Assembly: GCF_024297185.1 (NCBI RefSeq) | Contig: NZ_JANCTD010000004.1 | Location: 62,001-126,000 of the forward strand | Length of the DNA stretch: 64,000 bases | Origin: Lewinella sp. JB7 | GTDB taxonomy: Bacteria; Bacteroidota; Bacteroidia; Chitinophagales; Saprospiraceae | Direction: 5' to 3' | Part shown: positions 9,282 through 17,491 of the stretch, in pieces | How positions within the stretch are numbered: position 1 is the first letter of the stretch | How the letters are laid out: every line of letters starts with the position of its first letter | The notes under the pieces: generated by a model | What the model saw: the letters and a program-made list of their open reading frames with translations, nothing else | What the model was told of the DNA's origin: nothing | The model's database searches: none | Made by a program: the position numbers and the translations under genes

Positions 9282-10748
9282 ATGACCGATTTTGATCTTC
9301 GCCTTTTACCCGGGTGGATTGCCCTGCTGTTACTTGCCGGCTCCTGCGCGCCGCCGCCGCCCCCCGCGCCCGAACCCTTCGGCCCCCTACCCTCGGAAGC
9401 CCAATTGGAGTGGCACGCTATGGAGACCAACGCCTTCATCCACTTTACGACCAACACGTTCACCGACCTGGAATGGGGCTACGGGGACGAGCGCCCGGAA
9501 ATTTTCGACCCGACCGAACTGGACGTGGACCAGTGGATGTCTACCCTCCGGGATGCCGGATTCAGGGGGGTGATCCTGACATCCAAACACCACGACGGCT
9601 TCACCCTCTGGCCCAGCGCGCACACCGACCACTCGGTCGAGCAAAGTCCGTGGGAGAACGGGCAGGGTGATATCGTCGGGCTGGTCGAGGAATCCGCCCG
9701 CGCGCACGGTATGAAGTTCGGCGTCTACCTTTCCCCCTGGGACCGCAACCACGCCAATTACGGCGACTCCACCTACATCACTTACTACCGCAATCAGCTG
9801 CGGGAGCTCTTCGAAAACTACGGTCCCATCTTCGAGATGTGGTTCGACGGCGCGAACGGAGGTGACGGCCATTACGGGGGGGCGGACGAGCGCAGGAGCA
9901 TTGACGGCCAACACTACTACGACTGGCCTACGACGATCGCCATGGTACGTGAGCTGCAACCCGAGCCCCACACGATCATTTTCAGCGACGCGGGCCCGGA
10001 CATTCGCTGGGTCGGTAACGAGCGGGGCGTAGCGGGCGAGCCGAACTGGAACACCATCGACCCCGACACCCTGTACGCCGGCAAGGCGGGCATCACCGAG
10101 CTGCTCAACCAGGGTACGGCCGGTGCCGATACCTGGATGCCGGCCGAGGTGGACGTATCCATTCGCCCGGGCTGGTTCTACCACCCCCGGGAAGACAGCC
10201 TGGTCAAAACGCCGCAACAATTGTTCGACATCTACCTGACCTCCGTGGGGCGGGGCTCCGTACTGCTCCTCAATATCCCCCCGGATCGCCGCGGACGTAT
10301 TCACGAGCGGGACGTGGCCTCCCTGCGCGCGTGGCGGACCATGATCGACTCCACCTTTGCCGACGACCTCGCCGCCGCGGCAACGGCGCGGGGCGAGGCC
10401 TACCTCGGCATGCACGACGACTACGCCCCCGCCCGCGTCCTCGACGACGACCCGGATACGTACTGGGCCACGGAAGCCGACACGACTGCGGGCTCCCTGA
10501 GCCTTACCCTGACCGCGCCCGCCGAAATCGGATACGTCACCTTGCAGGAGCCTATCCGGCTGGGACAGCGCGTATCCGCCTTCCGGGTACTGGCCGAGGT
10601 GGACGGGGCGGTGCGGGAAATCGGTAGCGGACATACGATCGGCTATAAGCGCATTCTCCCCGTGGAGCGAGTGACGACGGACCGTATCGTGATCGAGATC
10701 ACGGAAGCCCTGGCTCCGCCGTTGCTGTCACGGGTCTCGGTGTACTGA
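9282..10748 (+). CDS. Alpha-L-fucosidase, GH29 lipoprotein
   Basis: 488 residues. A lipoprotein signal (LLLLAGSC, Cys about residue 23) and a proline linker indicate membrane anchoring outside the cytoplasm. The TIM-barrel shows GH29 hallmarks: WHAMETNAFIHFTTNTFTD, then LTSKHHDGFTLWPS and FGVYLSPWDRN. The nucleophile region EMWFDGANGG places the likely catalytic Asp at residue 189. The C-terminal 130 residues resemble a discoidin/F5-8C carbohydrate-binding domain. GH29 enzymes release terminal alpha-L-fucose from glycans. A 7-bp inverted repeat, GTAGCTT (9257-9263) and AAGCTAC (9272-9278), sits directly before the start codon and may be an operator or leader hairpin. The stop lies 12 bases from the stop of a convergent gene. 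Confidence 0.92.
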   Translation: MTDFDLRLLPGWIALLLLAGSCAPPPPPAPEPFGPLPSEAQLEWHAMETNAFIHFTTNTFTDLEWGYGDERPEIFDPTELDVDQWMSTLRDAGFRGVILTSKHHDGFTLWPSAHTDHSVEQSPWENGQGDIVGLVEESARAHGMKFGVYLSPWDRNHANYGDSTYITYYRNQLRELFENYGPIFEMWFDGANGGDGHYGGADERRSIDGQHYYDWPTTIAMVRELQPEPHTIIFSDAGPDIRWVGNERGVAGEPNWNTIDPDTLYAGKAGITELLNQGTAGADTWMPAEVDVSIRPGWFYHPREDSLVKTPQQLFDIYLTSVGRGSVLLLNIPPDRRGRIHERDVASLRAWRTMIDSTFADDLAAAATARGEAYLGMHDDYAPARVLDDDPDTYWATEADTTAGSLSLTLTAPAEIGYVTLQEPIRLGQRVSAFRVLAEVDGAVREIGSGHTIGYKRILPVERVTTDRIVIEITEALAPPLLSRVSVY

Positions 10749-10760
10749 TGGCTACGTACC

Positions 10761-12491
10761 CTACCGTAGGGTATTCACGATTTCCAGTCGTCGGTTGAGG
10801 CTGTCGCTGCCGTGCTTGAGTCCCCTCCGGGCCCCTTCGACGAAAACCCGGCGAATGTCGTCGTCTTCCACCTGGTCGGGCTCTACGTCCGCGTCGAGGA
10901 ACTTTTCCCGTACGGCCAGCAGTCCCGCGCCGATCACGATGCCGTACAGGGGCTCCAGATTGAGCCAGGGCAACAGGGGGGCTTCCTCGGGGTCGAAGCG
11001 GCTTATCCAGGGATCGATATCCGGAATGAGGTCGGGGAGCGCCTCCAGTTCGTAGAAGATATCGAGGGTAAATTTGAGACGGCGGCACTGTCCGGCCTTA
11101 CGTCCCAGCACGTCGGTGGCGTGGGTTCCGATTTCGTACAGCAGACTCGGATGGATGCGACCAAAATCAAGGTTTGCGTGACTGGTGGTCGCCTCGATCA
11201 CGCGGTGATTGAAGGTCAGGTCCCAGATGTAGTGGGTGTTAAAGCACCGCTGCTGCTGGGGTCGTGCCAGATAGACGGCTGTATTGATGTAGTAGTGCTT
11301 GATCTGCTTGAGATGCTGTTGGCCGGTTGCCGTACTCATGAATCCGTTCAGCTTGGTGTAGTGCTCGGTGGTGCCCCGGTTGCCGTCAACATCGAAGATC
11401 TCCCCTACGAGGTTCACGTTGACGAAGTGGTGCCAGGTGGCGTCCGTCACGACCCGGCCGACGGACGCGCGGTGGCCGTCGTAGGCACTGATGGCACCAA
11501 AGGTCTGCGCCTGGGTGGCCTGTTTGCTGCCCGCCGTATTGCCGGCCGGCACGGTGGAATGGGCGATGACTTCGGGAGCCACGCCTCCGGGAAATTCGGG
11601 CGAGTTGTCGAGGTAGGTAGTTGTCAGGGAGGAAGGAGTTACGCATTCCCCCTCGTGGGGGTGATCGGGCAGCACGGTGATTTTACCGGAAGGGCTGCAC
11701 AGGATCGGATGCGGATAGGTTTCCTTCCAGAACCAGCCTAATCGGTTGCTGTAGAGTTTGGGCGCGATCGTCTGGGGAACGTCGTCCGACTGGTCGTCAA
11801 ACTGGGATCCTGCATCGTGCCCCGCCCGGTTGGTATCGTTGCGGTGGGGATCGGTCATCCCGACCTTGCCCGTCGCATTATCCCAGAGTCGCATGGCGCG
11901 TACCCGGAGCACGTTTCCGCACAGTCCGATTCCCAGGTTGCCGTGGTCACCCGTAGCAAAAACTCCGCCCCCGCCGTTCATGAAACCAGCCAGCGTGAGA
12001 AGTTCGGCATTGGTCAGTGCCCCGCCTCCGGAATCCGCGCCGAACAGCCACACCTGATCGTAGAGGTCTCCGGAAAAGTGGTCGGTATTGTCGAAGCGGA
12101 ATTGGGGGATGGTCCGGTGGACCGCGATGCCGGGATCCCCGACGTTCGTACCCCGGTGTGCCAGGGTAATTTCGAAGCGTACGTAGTAGCGCTGGTCGTT
12201 GGTCAGCATTTGCACGAAGGTCGATAGTCCGAAATCGCCGGGGCCGAAGTCCAGGAAACCGTTCGTGACCAGCAGCACCCGCACCCGGCAGGGGCGCCGC
12301 CACCAGGGGTAGACCAGGCGGGGGTCCTTGAGCAATAATTCGTCGCGGTACCGCAGATGATCGAGCAGGGCCGGATGGAGGGTGAAGGAATCGTTCGGGG
12401 TACGCATGGGAGAGGAATTAGGGTGATCCCCACTCCCCCGCCCCGGACGCGGCCGGGGATTCGAGGGGTGAATTACACCGTTCATCGTCAA
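10761..12491 (-). CDS. Uncharacterised 576-residue protein, ThuA/amidotransferase-like N-terminal half
   Basis: No family is recognised with confidence. After a proline-rich N-terminus, a Rossmann-like pattern appears: VRVLLVTNGFLDFGPGDFG, then LYDQVWLFGADSGGG and FMNGGGGVFATGDHGNLG. The last element resembles the glycine-rich 'nucleophile-elbow' region of ThuA-like or class I amidotransferase folds, with Asp/His where a Cys might be expected. The C-terminal half is helical and contains several His residues (THYIWDLTFNHRVIEATTSHANLDFG). There is no signal peptide. The start may instead be the ATG at 12407 (MRTPNDSFTLHP), because the first 28 residues look non-conserved. Upstream, 41 bases separate it from a dehydrogenase gene on the same strand, so they may be co-transcribed. 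Confidence 0.6.
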   Translation of the reverse strand: MTMNGVIHPSNPRPRPGRGSGDHPNSSPMRTPNDSFTLHPALLDHLRYRDELLLKDPRLVYPWWRRPCRVRVLLVTNGFLDFGPGDFGLSTFVQMLTNDQRYYVRFEITLAHRGTNVGDPGIAVHRTIPQFRFDNTDHFSGDLYDQVWLFGADSGGGALTNAELLTLAGFMNGGGGVFATGDHGNLGIGLCGNVLRVRAMRLWDNATGKVGMTDPHRNDTNRAGHDAGSQFDDQSDDVPQTIAPKLYSNRLGWFWKETYPHPILCSPSGKITVLPDHPHEGECVTPSSLTTTYLDNSPEFPGGVAPEVIAHSTVPAGNTAGSKQATQAQTFGAISAYDGHRASVGRVVTDATWHHFVNVNLVGEIFDVDGNRGTTEHYTKLNGFMSTATGQQHLKQIKHYYINTAVYLARPQQQRCFNTHYIWDLTFNHRVIEATTSHANLDFGRIHPSLLYEIGTHATDVLGRKAGQCRRLKFTLDIFYELEALPDLIPDIDPWISRFDPEEAPLLPWLNLEPLYGIVIGAGLLAVREKFLDADVEPDQVEDDDIRRVFVEGARRGLKHGSDSLNRRLEIVNTLR

Positions 12492-12532
12492 GCCCGGCAG
12501 CTAGTTACTAGACCGATCGTATATATTTTTAA

Positions 12533-13474
12533 TTAATACCCACGTCCCAGATCGACCACGTATTCCAGCGGCTCGCCGCTGCGGAAGCGACGGAAGTTGT
12601 GCAAGAAGCGATCGATGATCAGCCGGTGTTCGTCCCGTGCTCCACCCGCACTGTGCTGAGTCAGGAGGGTGCGCGGCGCGGTCCAGAGCGGATCGTCTTC
12701 GGGCAGGGGTTCATGCCCGGTCACGTCCAGCACGGCGCCGCCGAGCTTGCCGGCCCGCAACTGCTCCAACAAGGCCGCTTCGTCAATCAGGCTACCCCGC
12801 CCGACGTTGACGAGTATACAGTGCGGGGCGAGGAGTGCCAGTCGGTCCGGTCCGAAAAGGCCTACGGTTTGCTCCGTTTCCGGAAGGGCGGCCACCACTA
12901 CATCCGCCGCGGGTAGCCGGTTATCGAGCTCTTCCACGGTATAGAAATCGGCGCCCGAACCGCGACGGTGCCCCATGGTAGACACCATACAGCCGAAGCC
13001 CTGCAGCATTCGCCGCACGCTTCCCCCGATGTCTCCGTGTCCCAGCAGGATCACCTGGCTACCGGAAAGTTTGCCGAGCTCCGGTCGGATCAGGTCACCA
13101 CGCCAGTGCCTTTCGCCCTTATCCCGGACAAAGGTGGGGATGCCCCGCACCAACGCCAGGATGCCGGCCAGGGCGGTTTCGGCGACCGGGATGCCAAAGA
13201 CGCCGGCGCAATTCGTAATGGCAAAATTTAGGTCGCGATCGCTCAGCGTCGAGTAGGGGCGAAAACCGGCGGAGCTTAGCTGCGCCCACCGCAGTTGGTC
13301 GCTGGCCGTTAACCAGTCGGGGGGCACGTTGCCCAGCACGATCTCCGCGGCGAGAAATGCGGCGCGGCGTTCGGAGTCGGGAATGTCCTGTTCCAGGCAA
13401 AGTTCCTCCCCCGCGGACCGTGTGCGGAGGTACGCCACTTCGGTGAGGTTCAGGGGTAATTTGACGTAAATCAT
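12533..13474 (-). CDS. D-isomer-specific 2-hydroxyacid dehydrogenase
   Basis: 313 residues with the NAD-binding fingerprint GHGDIGGSVRRMLQGFG about residue 150, and the catalytic triad in its usual order: Arg in NVGRGSLIDEAAL, Glu in GHEPLPEDDPLW and His in LTQHSAGG. It reduces a 2-keto acid or oxidises a D-2-hydroxy acid with NAD(P)H; the exact substrate (glyoxylate, hydroxypyruvate or phosphoglycerate type) cannot be read. The length is that of a short single-domain-pair member without a regulatory ACT domain, so serine-pathway SerA is less likely. It sits between the GH106 gene and the unknown 576-residue gene, all on the minus strand. Confidence 0.9.
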   Translation of the reverse strand: MIYVKLPLNLTEVAYLRTRSAGEELCLEQDIPDSERRAAFLAAEIVLGNVPPDWLTASDQLRWAQLSSAGFRPYSTLSDRDLNFAITNCAGVFGIPVAETALAGILALVRGIPTFVRDKGERHWRGDLIRPELGKLSGSQVILLGHGDIGGSVRRMLQGFGCMVSTMGHRRGSGADFYTVEELDNRLPAADVVVAALPETEQTVGLFGPDRLALLAPHCILVNVGRGSLIDEAALLEQLRAGKLGGAVLDVTGHEPLPEDDPLWTAPRTLLTQHSAGGARDEHRLIIDRFLHNFRRFRSGEPLEYVVDLGRGY

Positions 13475-13521
13475 AGTCGCAAGTTACGTTTCACTCCAAC
13501 GGGAATTACGGGCTCGTGGAA

Positions 13522-16443
13522 TCACTTATCCGGGAGGCGACCCGCCGTGAGCGTGACCGGCCCGGCCAGTCCGGAGGGAACGGGATCCCAGCCGGAAGCA
13601 TCGAAAATTCCGAGCGGACCGACGTTTTCCCTTAGGCGGGCCGGTAAGTTGACGTTGTAGAATTTTTTCCAGAATATTCCCTCGCGGTCCATTTGAATTA
13701 TCCGGTTGATCCAGCGATTCGATACGTCGACCGTAAGGGTATTGTGTTCACGAAGCCGCTCGGCGGGTAGGGCTATCCGGTAGGTCGGACCGATGAGCGT
13801 CGCCAGGTGAGTACCGTTCAGACTTACCCGGGCGGTTTCGTGCACCCGACCCAGGTCGAGCAGATAGCCGGAAGCGGTGCCGGCGGGCCGGGGGAAGGTC
13901 GTCGTGTAGCGACCGGTACCGGAGAAATATCGATAAGCTGCCCCCGCTTCGCCGTTCCAAACCCGGGGAGCGGGTAGTTCGAGGGAAGGCGGAAGTAGGG
14001 CTCCTCCTTTGGTGAACTTCAATTGCCAGGTATCCCCCACGACCATCGGTTGTCCGGTCGCCCCGAAGTACGGCCACGGATCGCCGTCGACTGCTTTCGG
14101 ACTTACCCACAGAAACACGGAACCGCCCCGCGGCACCTGAAGTCTCGCGCTTAGCGAATTAGCACTCACGACCGTCCGGGCTACGCCCCGGCTACCGGTC
14201 ATCGGGTCGAACAGCACCGCCGCAGCGCCCGGAGCGGCCAGGGCAATCATATCATCCACGTCTTCAGCCGACCAGTTGCTGATGAAGTATAGCGTCCCCC
14301 CGGCGTAGTTTCTCCGGTTGAAGGTCAACCCCCGGGCTACCATGGACTCAACGTCGATTCCCCGCCGGGGGAGAACGGATAAGTAGTCGTCGGCGACTAC
14401 GATCCCGGATTCAGCGGAGGTATTCGCGGCAATTTCGCGGGTCAAACTTTGAAATTCCCGCTCTCGCCGCTCCCATTCGTGGTAGCCGGGCACCGTAGTC
14501 GGTAGTGCTCCCTGGAATATTAGGGTCGCTCCGGCCCGGGCCAGTTCCGTCAGTTGTCGGAGGGTTTCCAGGGGCATAAATTCCGTTTTCGGCACGAGTA
14601 CCGCCCCGTAGGTTCCCCCGGCCGTTCTGATGCCCGCCTCGTAGGTAGTTGTCCGTAGCTGGCGATCGGATATGAAGTCGAAGGTGTAGCCGGCCGCGAG
14701 CAGGGCCTCTCCCACTTCGGCTACCGGGGTTTCGTCCAGATGGGGCCCGTGACCGTCGAAGTGCTGCAATAGTTCCGGGCCGGGCGTAGCGTAGCGGTCG
14801 TAAGCGGGGAAGTAGAGCAGAATATCATTGTCGCTCGTTCCGCGTTGGAGCATTGACTGGACCCGGCTCACGTACGTATTCACCGCGGTCAGGTCATCCC
14901 ACATGGGATGCCGATTATTCGCGTGGAAGGCGGCGTAGAACAGCCGACCGGGAAATTCGTCGTCCGGCGGAGAATACGCAGTGCCGTGGTAGACGAGGTG
15001 GTTTACCCCGTTCACAAGGTACTGATCGAGATTTGCCTTCAGATCCGCCCAGTTGGCTACGAAGTGCTCGTCCAGCCAGGTTGCGGCCTCCGCGCTGACC
15101 AGGGGTTTTCCGGTGACGTTAGCGGCCGAGGTGGCGAATTTGATGCGCAAGCTCTGGGTACCTTCCGTCTCCGGTATCGTGGAAGCGGCGTAGAGGTCGA
15201 GAATGTTAGCCGGAGAACCGTGGGCCTGGTTGCGAACGATAGCTCCCTTCCGCCCGGCCCACTCGGCCCACCCTGCCGTGAAATTTTCCAGAATGAGGTC
15301 GGAGAAGGTTTCCCGATAATCCGATAGCACGCGAGCGTTTTCCGCGGCGTCCGCCTCCCCGAACAGCGCCGGCAGATGCTCCCGCAGGTCGTAGCCGCGC
15401 CGCCGCTCGAATTCCTCCAGCAGGGCCGGTGTCCAGTTGGCCTGTCCCCGGGCGTCGTCCACCTCGTAGCTGTCGTTGAAGAAGGCCCTCAGCCCGCCGA
15501 TGTTCTGCCCCCGAAATGCTTCGTCGAAGCGGCTTAGGTAGTTCGTGATGGCCTCCCCGGAAAAGTGATCGATCACGTTACCCTCCCCGCCGGGGGCCGC
15601 CCGCTCGACCATCTTGCCGTGCAGACCCCGAAAAAGAGCGTACAGTTTCCAGTTCCCTGCCGGTGCCGTCCAGTCCAGCGTACCGGAGTCGGCGACTTGG
15701 TCCGTGAGGTTGATGACCGCTCCGTCGGACCCGTAGGCCACTAGACTTATGAGCGGCAGAAAATCCGGAAACCGTAATTGATCGAGCGCCAATCCCTGCA
15801 GGTCGGCGTTACGTTTGATGTCGGGGTCGATGTCCTCGAGCGTAATCTCCGCCGGCGACTGCTTGTCTGCTTCTACCGGACTTGTAGCGGGGAGTTTTTC
15901 CACTCGCGCCGCGCGGTACCGCCGCAGCACCCGGTTTTCTACCCGCCGAAAAATCGGCTCCTGCCGGTACTCGATCTTATCCGCTAATTGTTGCCCCCCG
16001 GATAATTCGTAGGTCCGGTGCGCCAGATACTTGGCCGCATCCTCCCGTCCGACCCAGGGCCCGCCGAAGGGCCACCCCGTCCCCGTCGCCATGTCTACCC
16101 GCATACCTAAGCGATCGGCTTCCCGCAGCGTATGCCCGAGTAGTTCCATCCAGGCCGGCGAAAGGTAGCTCACGAAGCTTTCCTCTTCTCCGATCACGCC
16201 GAAGATGGGGGTAAGTTCTACCCCACCGAAGCCGGCTTCCCGTAGCGACTCCAGCTCGGCCGTAATACCCGCTTGGGTTACCGCGCTGCCGTGCCACCAC
16301 CAGCGCGTCCAGATGCGGTTCTCCGAAGTTATTTCCGGCCAGTCGGGTATACGGGTGGACTCGCTTACCGTGCCCACGCACCCACTCAACGGAACCAGCA
16401 TCGCCCAACAAACGGTATAAAAGAGGGTGGCTACGGTACGCAT
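13522..16443 (-). CDS. Alpha-L-rhamnosidase, GH106 lipoprotein
   Basis: About 973 residues from the ATG at 16443, which gives a signal with lipobox LSGC; the frame stays open for 45 codons further upstream but that part has no signal-like character. The start of the mature protein, RIWTRWWWHGSAVT, then FGGVELTPIFGV and MATGTGWPFGGPWV, is characteristic of GH106. The C-terminal part contains a galactose-binding-like beta-sandwich (GYLLDLGRVHETARVSLNG, TVDVSNRWINRI). GH106 enzymes cleave terminal alpha-L-rhamnose from rhamnogalacturonan and related glycans. The L-rhamnose catabolic operon at 40.6-45.4 kb would use the released sugar, which supports the assignment. The enzyme is probably anchored facing the periplasm or the cell surface. 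Confidence 0.88.
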   Translation of the reverse strand: MRTVATLFYTVCWAMLVPLSGCVGTVSESTRIPDWPEITSENRIWTRWWWHGSAVTQAGITAELESLREAGFGGVELTPIFGVIGEEESFVSYLSPAWMELLGHTLREADRLGMRVDMATGTGWPFGGPWVGREDAAKYLAHRTYELSGGQQLADKIEYRQEPIFRRVENRVLRRYRAARVEKLPATSPVEADKQSPAEITLEDIDPDIKRNADLQGLALDQLRFPDFLPLISLVAYGSDGAVINLTDQVADSGTLDWTAPAGNWKLYALFRGLHGKMVERAAPGGEGNVIDHFSGEAITNYLSRFDEAFRGQNIGGLRAFFNDSYEVDDARGQANWTPALLEEFERRRGYDLREHLPALFGEADAAENARVLSDYRETFSDLILENFTAGWAEWAGRKGAIVRNQAHGSPANILDLYAASTIPETEGTQSLRIKFATSAANVTGKPLVSAEAATWLDEHFVANWADLKANLDQYLVNGVNHLVYHGTAYSPPDDEFPGRLFYAAFHANNRHPMWDDLTAVNTYVSRVQSMLQRGTSDNDILLYFPAYDRYATPGPELLQHFDGHGPHLDETPVAEVGEALLAAGYTFDFISDRQLRTTTYEAGIRTAGGTYGAVLVPKTEFMPLETLRQLTELARAGATLIFQGALPTTVPGYHEWERREREFQSLTREIAANTSAESGIVVADDYLSVLPRRGIDVESMVARGLTFNRRNYAGGTLYFISNWSAEDVDDMIALAAPGAAAVLFDPMTGSRGVARTVVSANSLSARLQVPRGGSVFLWVSPKAVDGDPWPYFGATGQPMVVGDTWQLKFTKGGALLPPSLELPAPRVWNGEAGAAYRYFSGTGRYTTTFPRPAGTASGYLLDLGRVHETARVSLNGTHLATLIGPTYRIALPAERLREHNTLTVDVSNRWINRIIQMDREGIFWKKFYNVNLPARLRENVGPLGIFDASGWDPVPSGLAGPVTLTAGRLPDK

Positions 16444-16886
16444 TGGATCAAGGTTGGCAACATTCAGGTAATACGGCGTGGTGATCGGTGCTTCCCAGGG
16501 AACTGGTCCGCGACAGGATTCACCCCGGGCCGGGCCTTCCGGGCGGATTGATGACACTCCGGAAGAACTTGCAGACAAATCGCTCTTGAATCCCGCACGC
16601 TCTCCTGGAATGAAATCACCGACTCACTTACTCGTGCAAGGTCCCCCGCCGGCTACGTTTTCTCTATGCAGCAATTAAGCAGTAGTCTTCAATTTGCACC
16701 AAGAAACGACATCCGGCCAATTGATGGATCAATAGCGTTTCGGACGATTTGATCCACCATTTGGTTTACCTTCGTCCCCTTCGTGTACAGCCTACGCCGC
16801 GGACGATCCGTTCCTTGGCTACCTGACGACCTATTGGTCGGTCATCTATACCCCCACTCACCCGTCACACATCAACCCCATTCATA
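16444..16886. other. Intergenic region between divergent genes
   Basis: 443 bases between the GH106 gene and a lipoprotein gene. A TACCTTCG box at 16767-16774 resembles the -7 element TAnnTTTG, with TTTG at 16748-16751, but the spacing (15) is short. I see no other structure or gene here. Confidence 0.4.
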
Positions 16887-17411
16887 ATGCATTTTAACTC
16901 ACTATTCCTGCTCGTAGCGGTGGCCCTGTTCCTTCCGTCCTGCGATACCGACGAGGAAAATACGTCACCCGAGAGCTCCATTGTCGGCAGCTGGTCGATA
17001 GATGACGGAACCGGTAGCGGTAAGACAACCACTACATACCAGGGCGAAACGTACGTCGTCGACTTTACGAATCGCCTGGTCGAGCCTACCGACTTCATCA
17101 TGAACTTCCACGCGAACGGTACCGTAAACAGTCAGGGAACCCTGACCATGGAGACGACTACGACCTACAATGGCCAGTCCGAGGTACATACCAATACCAT
17201 GAGCGACCTCTTCGGCGAAGGGGAATACGAGGTGCAGGGCAATACCCTCCGTGCCTGGACCGATCAGAGCGAAGCCAGCGAAATGACCATCCTGACGCTT
17301 ACCGAAACAGAGTTGGTCCTGGAGGCCAGTGGCACGCAAACCCAGATAAAGGACGGCGCGGAGGCCCGTAGCGAGCAAACCATCACTTACACCTGTACGC
17401 GGGTCCTCTAG
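16887..17411 (+). CDS. Lipocalin-like lipoprotein (hypothetical)
   Basis: 174 residues. The N-terminus MHFNSLFLLVAVALFLPSC is a lipoprotein signal (Cys19), followed by an acidic linker. SIVGSWSIDDGTGSG at about residue 31 resembles the G-x-W strand that opens lipocalin-like domains of Bacteroidota, and the remaining sequence consists of alternating Thr/Val-rich beta strands ending with LTLTETELVLEASGTQ and ITYTCTRVL. Probably an outer-membrane-anchored protein of unknown ligand. It converges on rpoC with a strong shared terminator between them. Confidence 0.7.
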   Translation: MHFNSLFLLVAVALFLPSCDTDEENTSPESSIVGSWSIDDGTGSGKTTTTYQGETYVVDFTNRLVEPTDFIMNFHANGTVNSQGTLTMETTTTYNGQSEVHTNTMSDLFGEGEYEVQGNTLRAWTDQSEASEMTILTLTETELVLEASGTQTQIKDGAEARSEQTITYTCTRVL

Positions 17412-17438
17412 CCACCGGTTACTCATACACACATAACA

Positions 17439-17470
17439 AACGCCCCGCCGGAAGCTTCCGGCGGGGCGTT
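17439..17470. terminator. Bidirectional intrinsic terminator (lipoprotein gene / rpoC)
   Basis: A perfect 32-bp palindrome: AACGCCCCGCCGGAAG followed by CTTCCGGCGGGGCGTT. It lies between the convergent lipoprotein gene and rpoC and is the obvious end of the whole rpoBC transcript. The uninterrupted stem is very GC-rich; T-tracts on either side are short. Confidence 0.85.
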
Positions 17471-17491
17471 GTTCATGTTGTCGGTACGGGC

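Noticed and set aside
12407-12491. N-terminal 28 residues of the 576-residue protein as a signal or targeting sequence
   Set aside because: They are Pro/Arg/Ser-rich without a hydrophobic core; more likely upstream non-coding sequence in frame.
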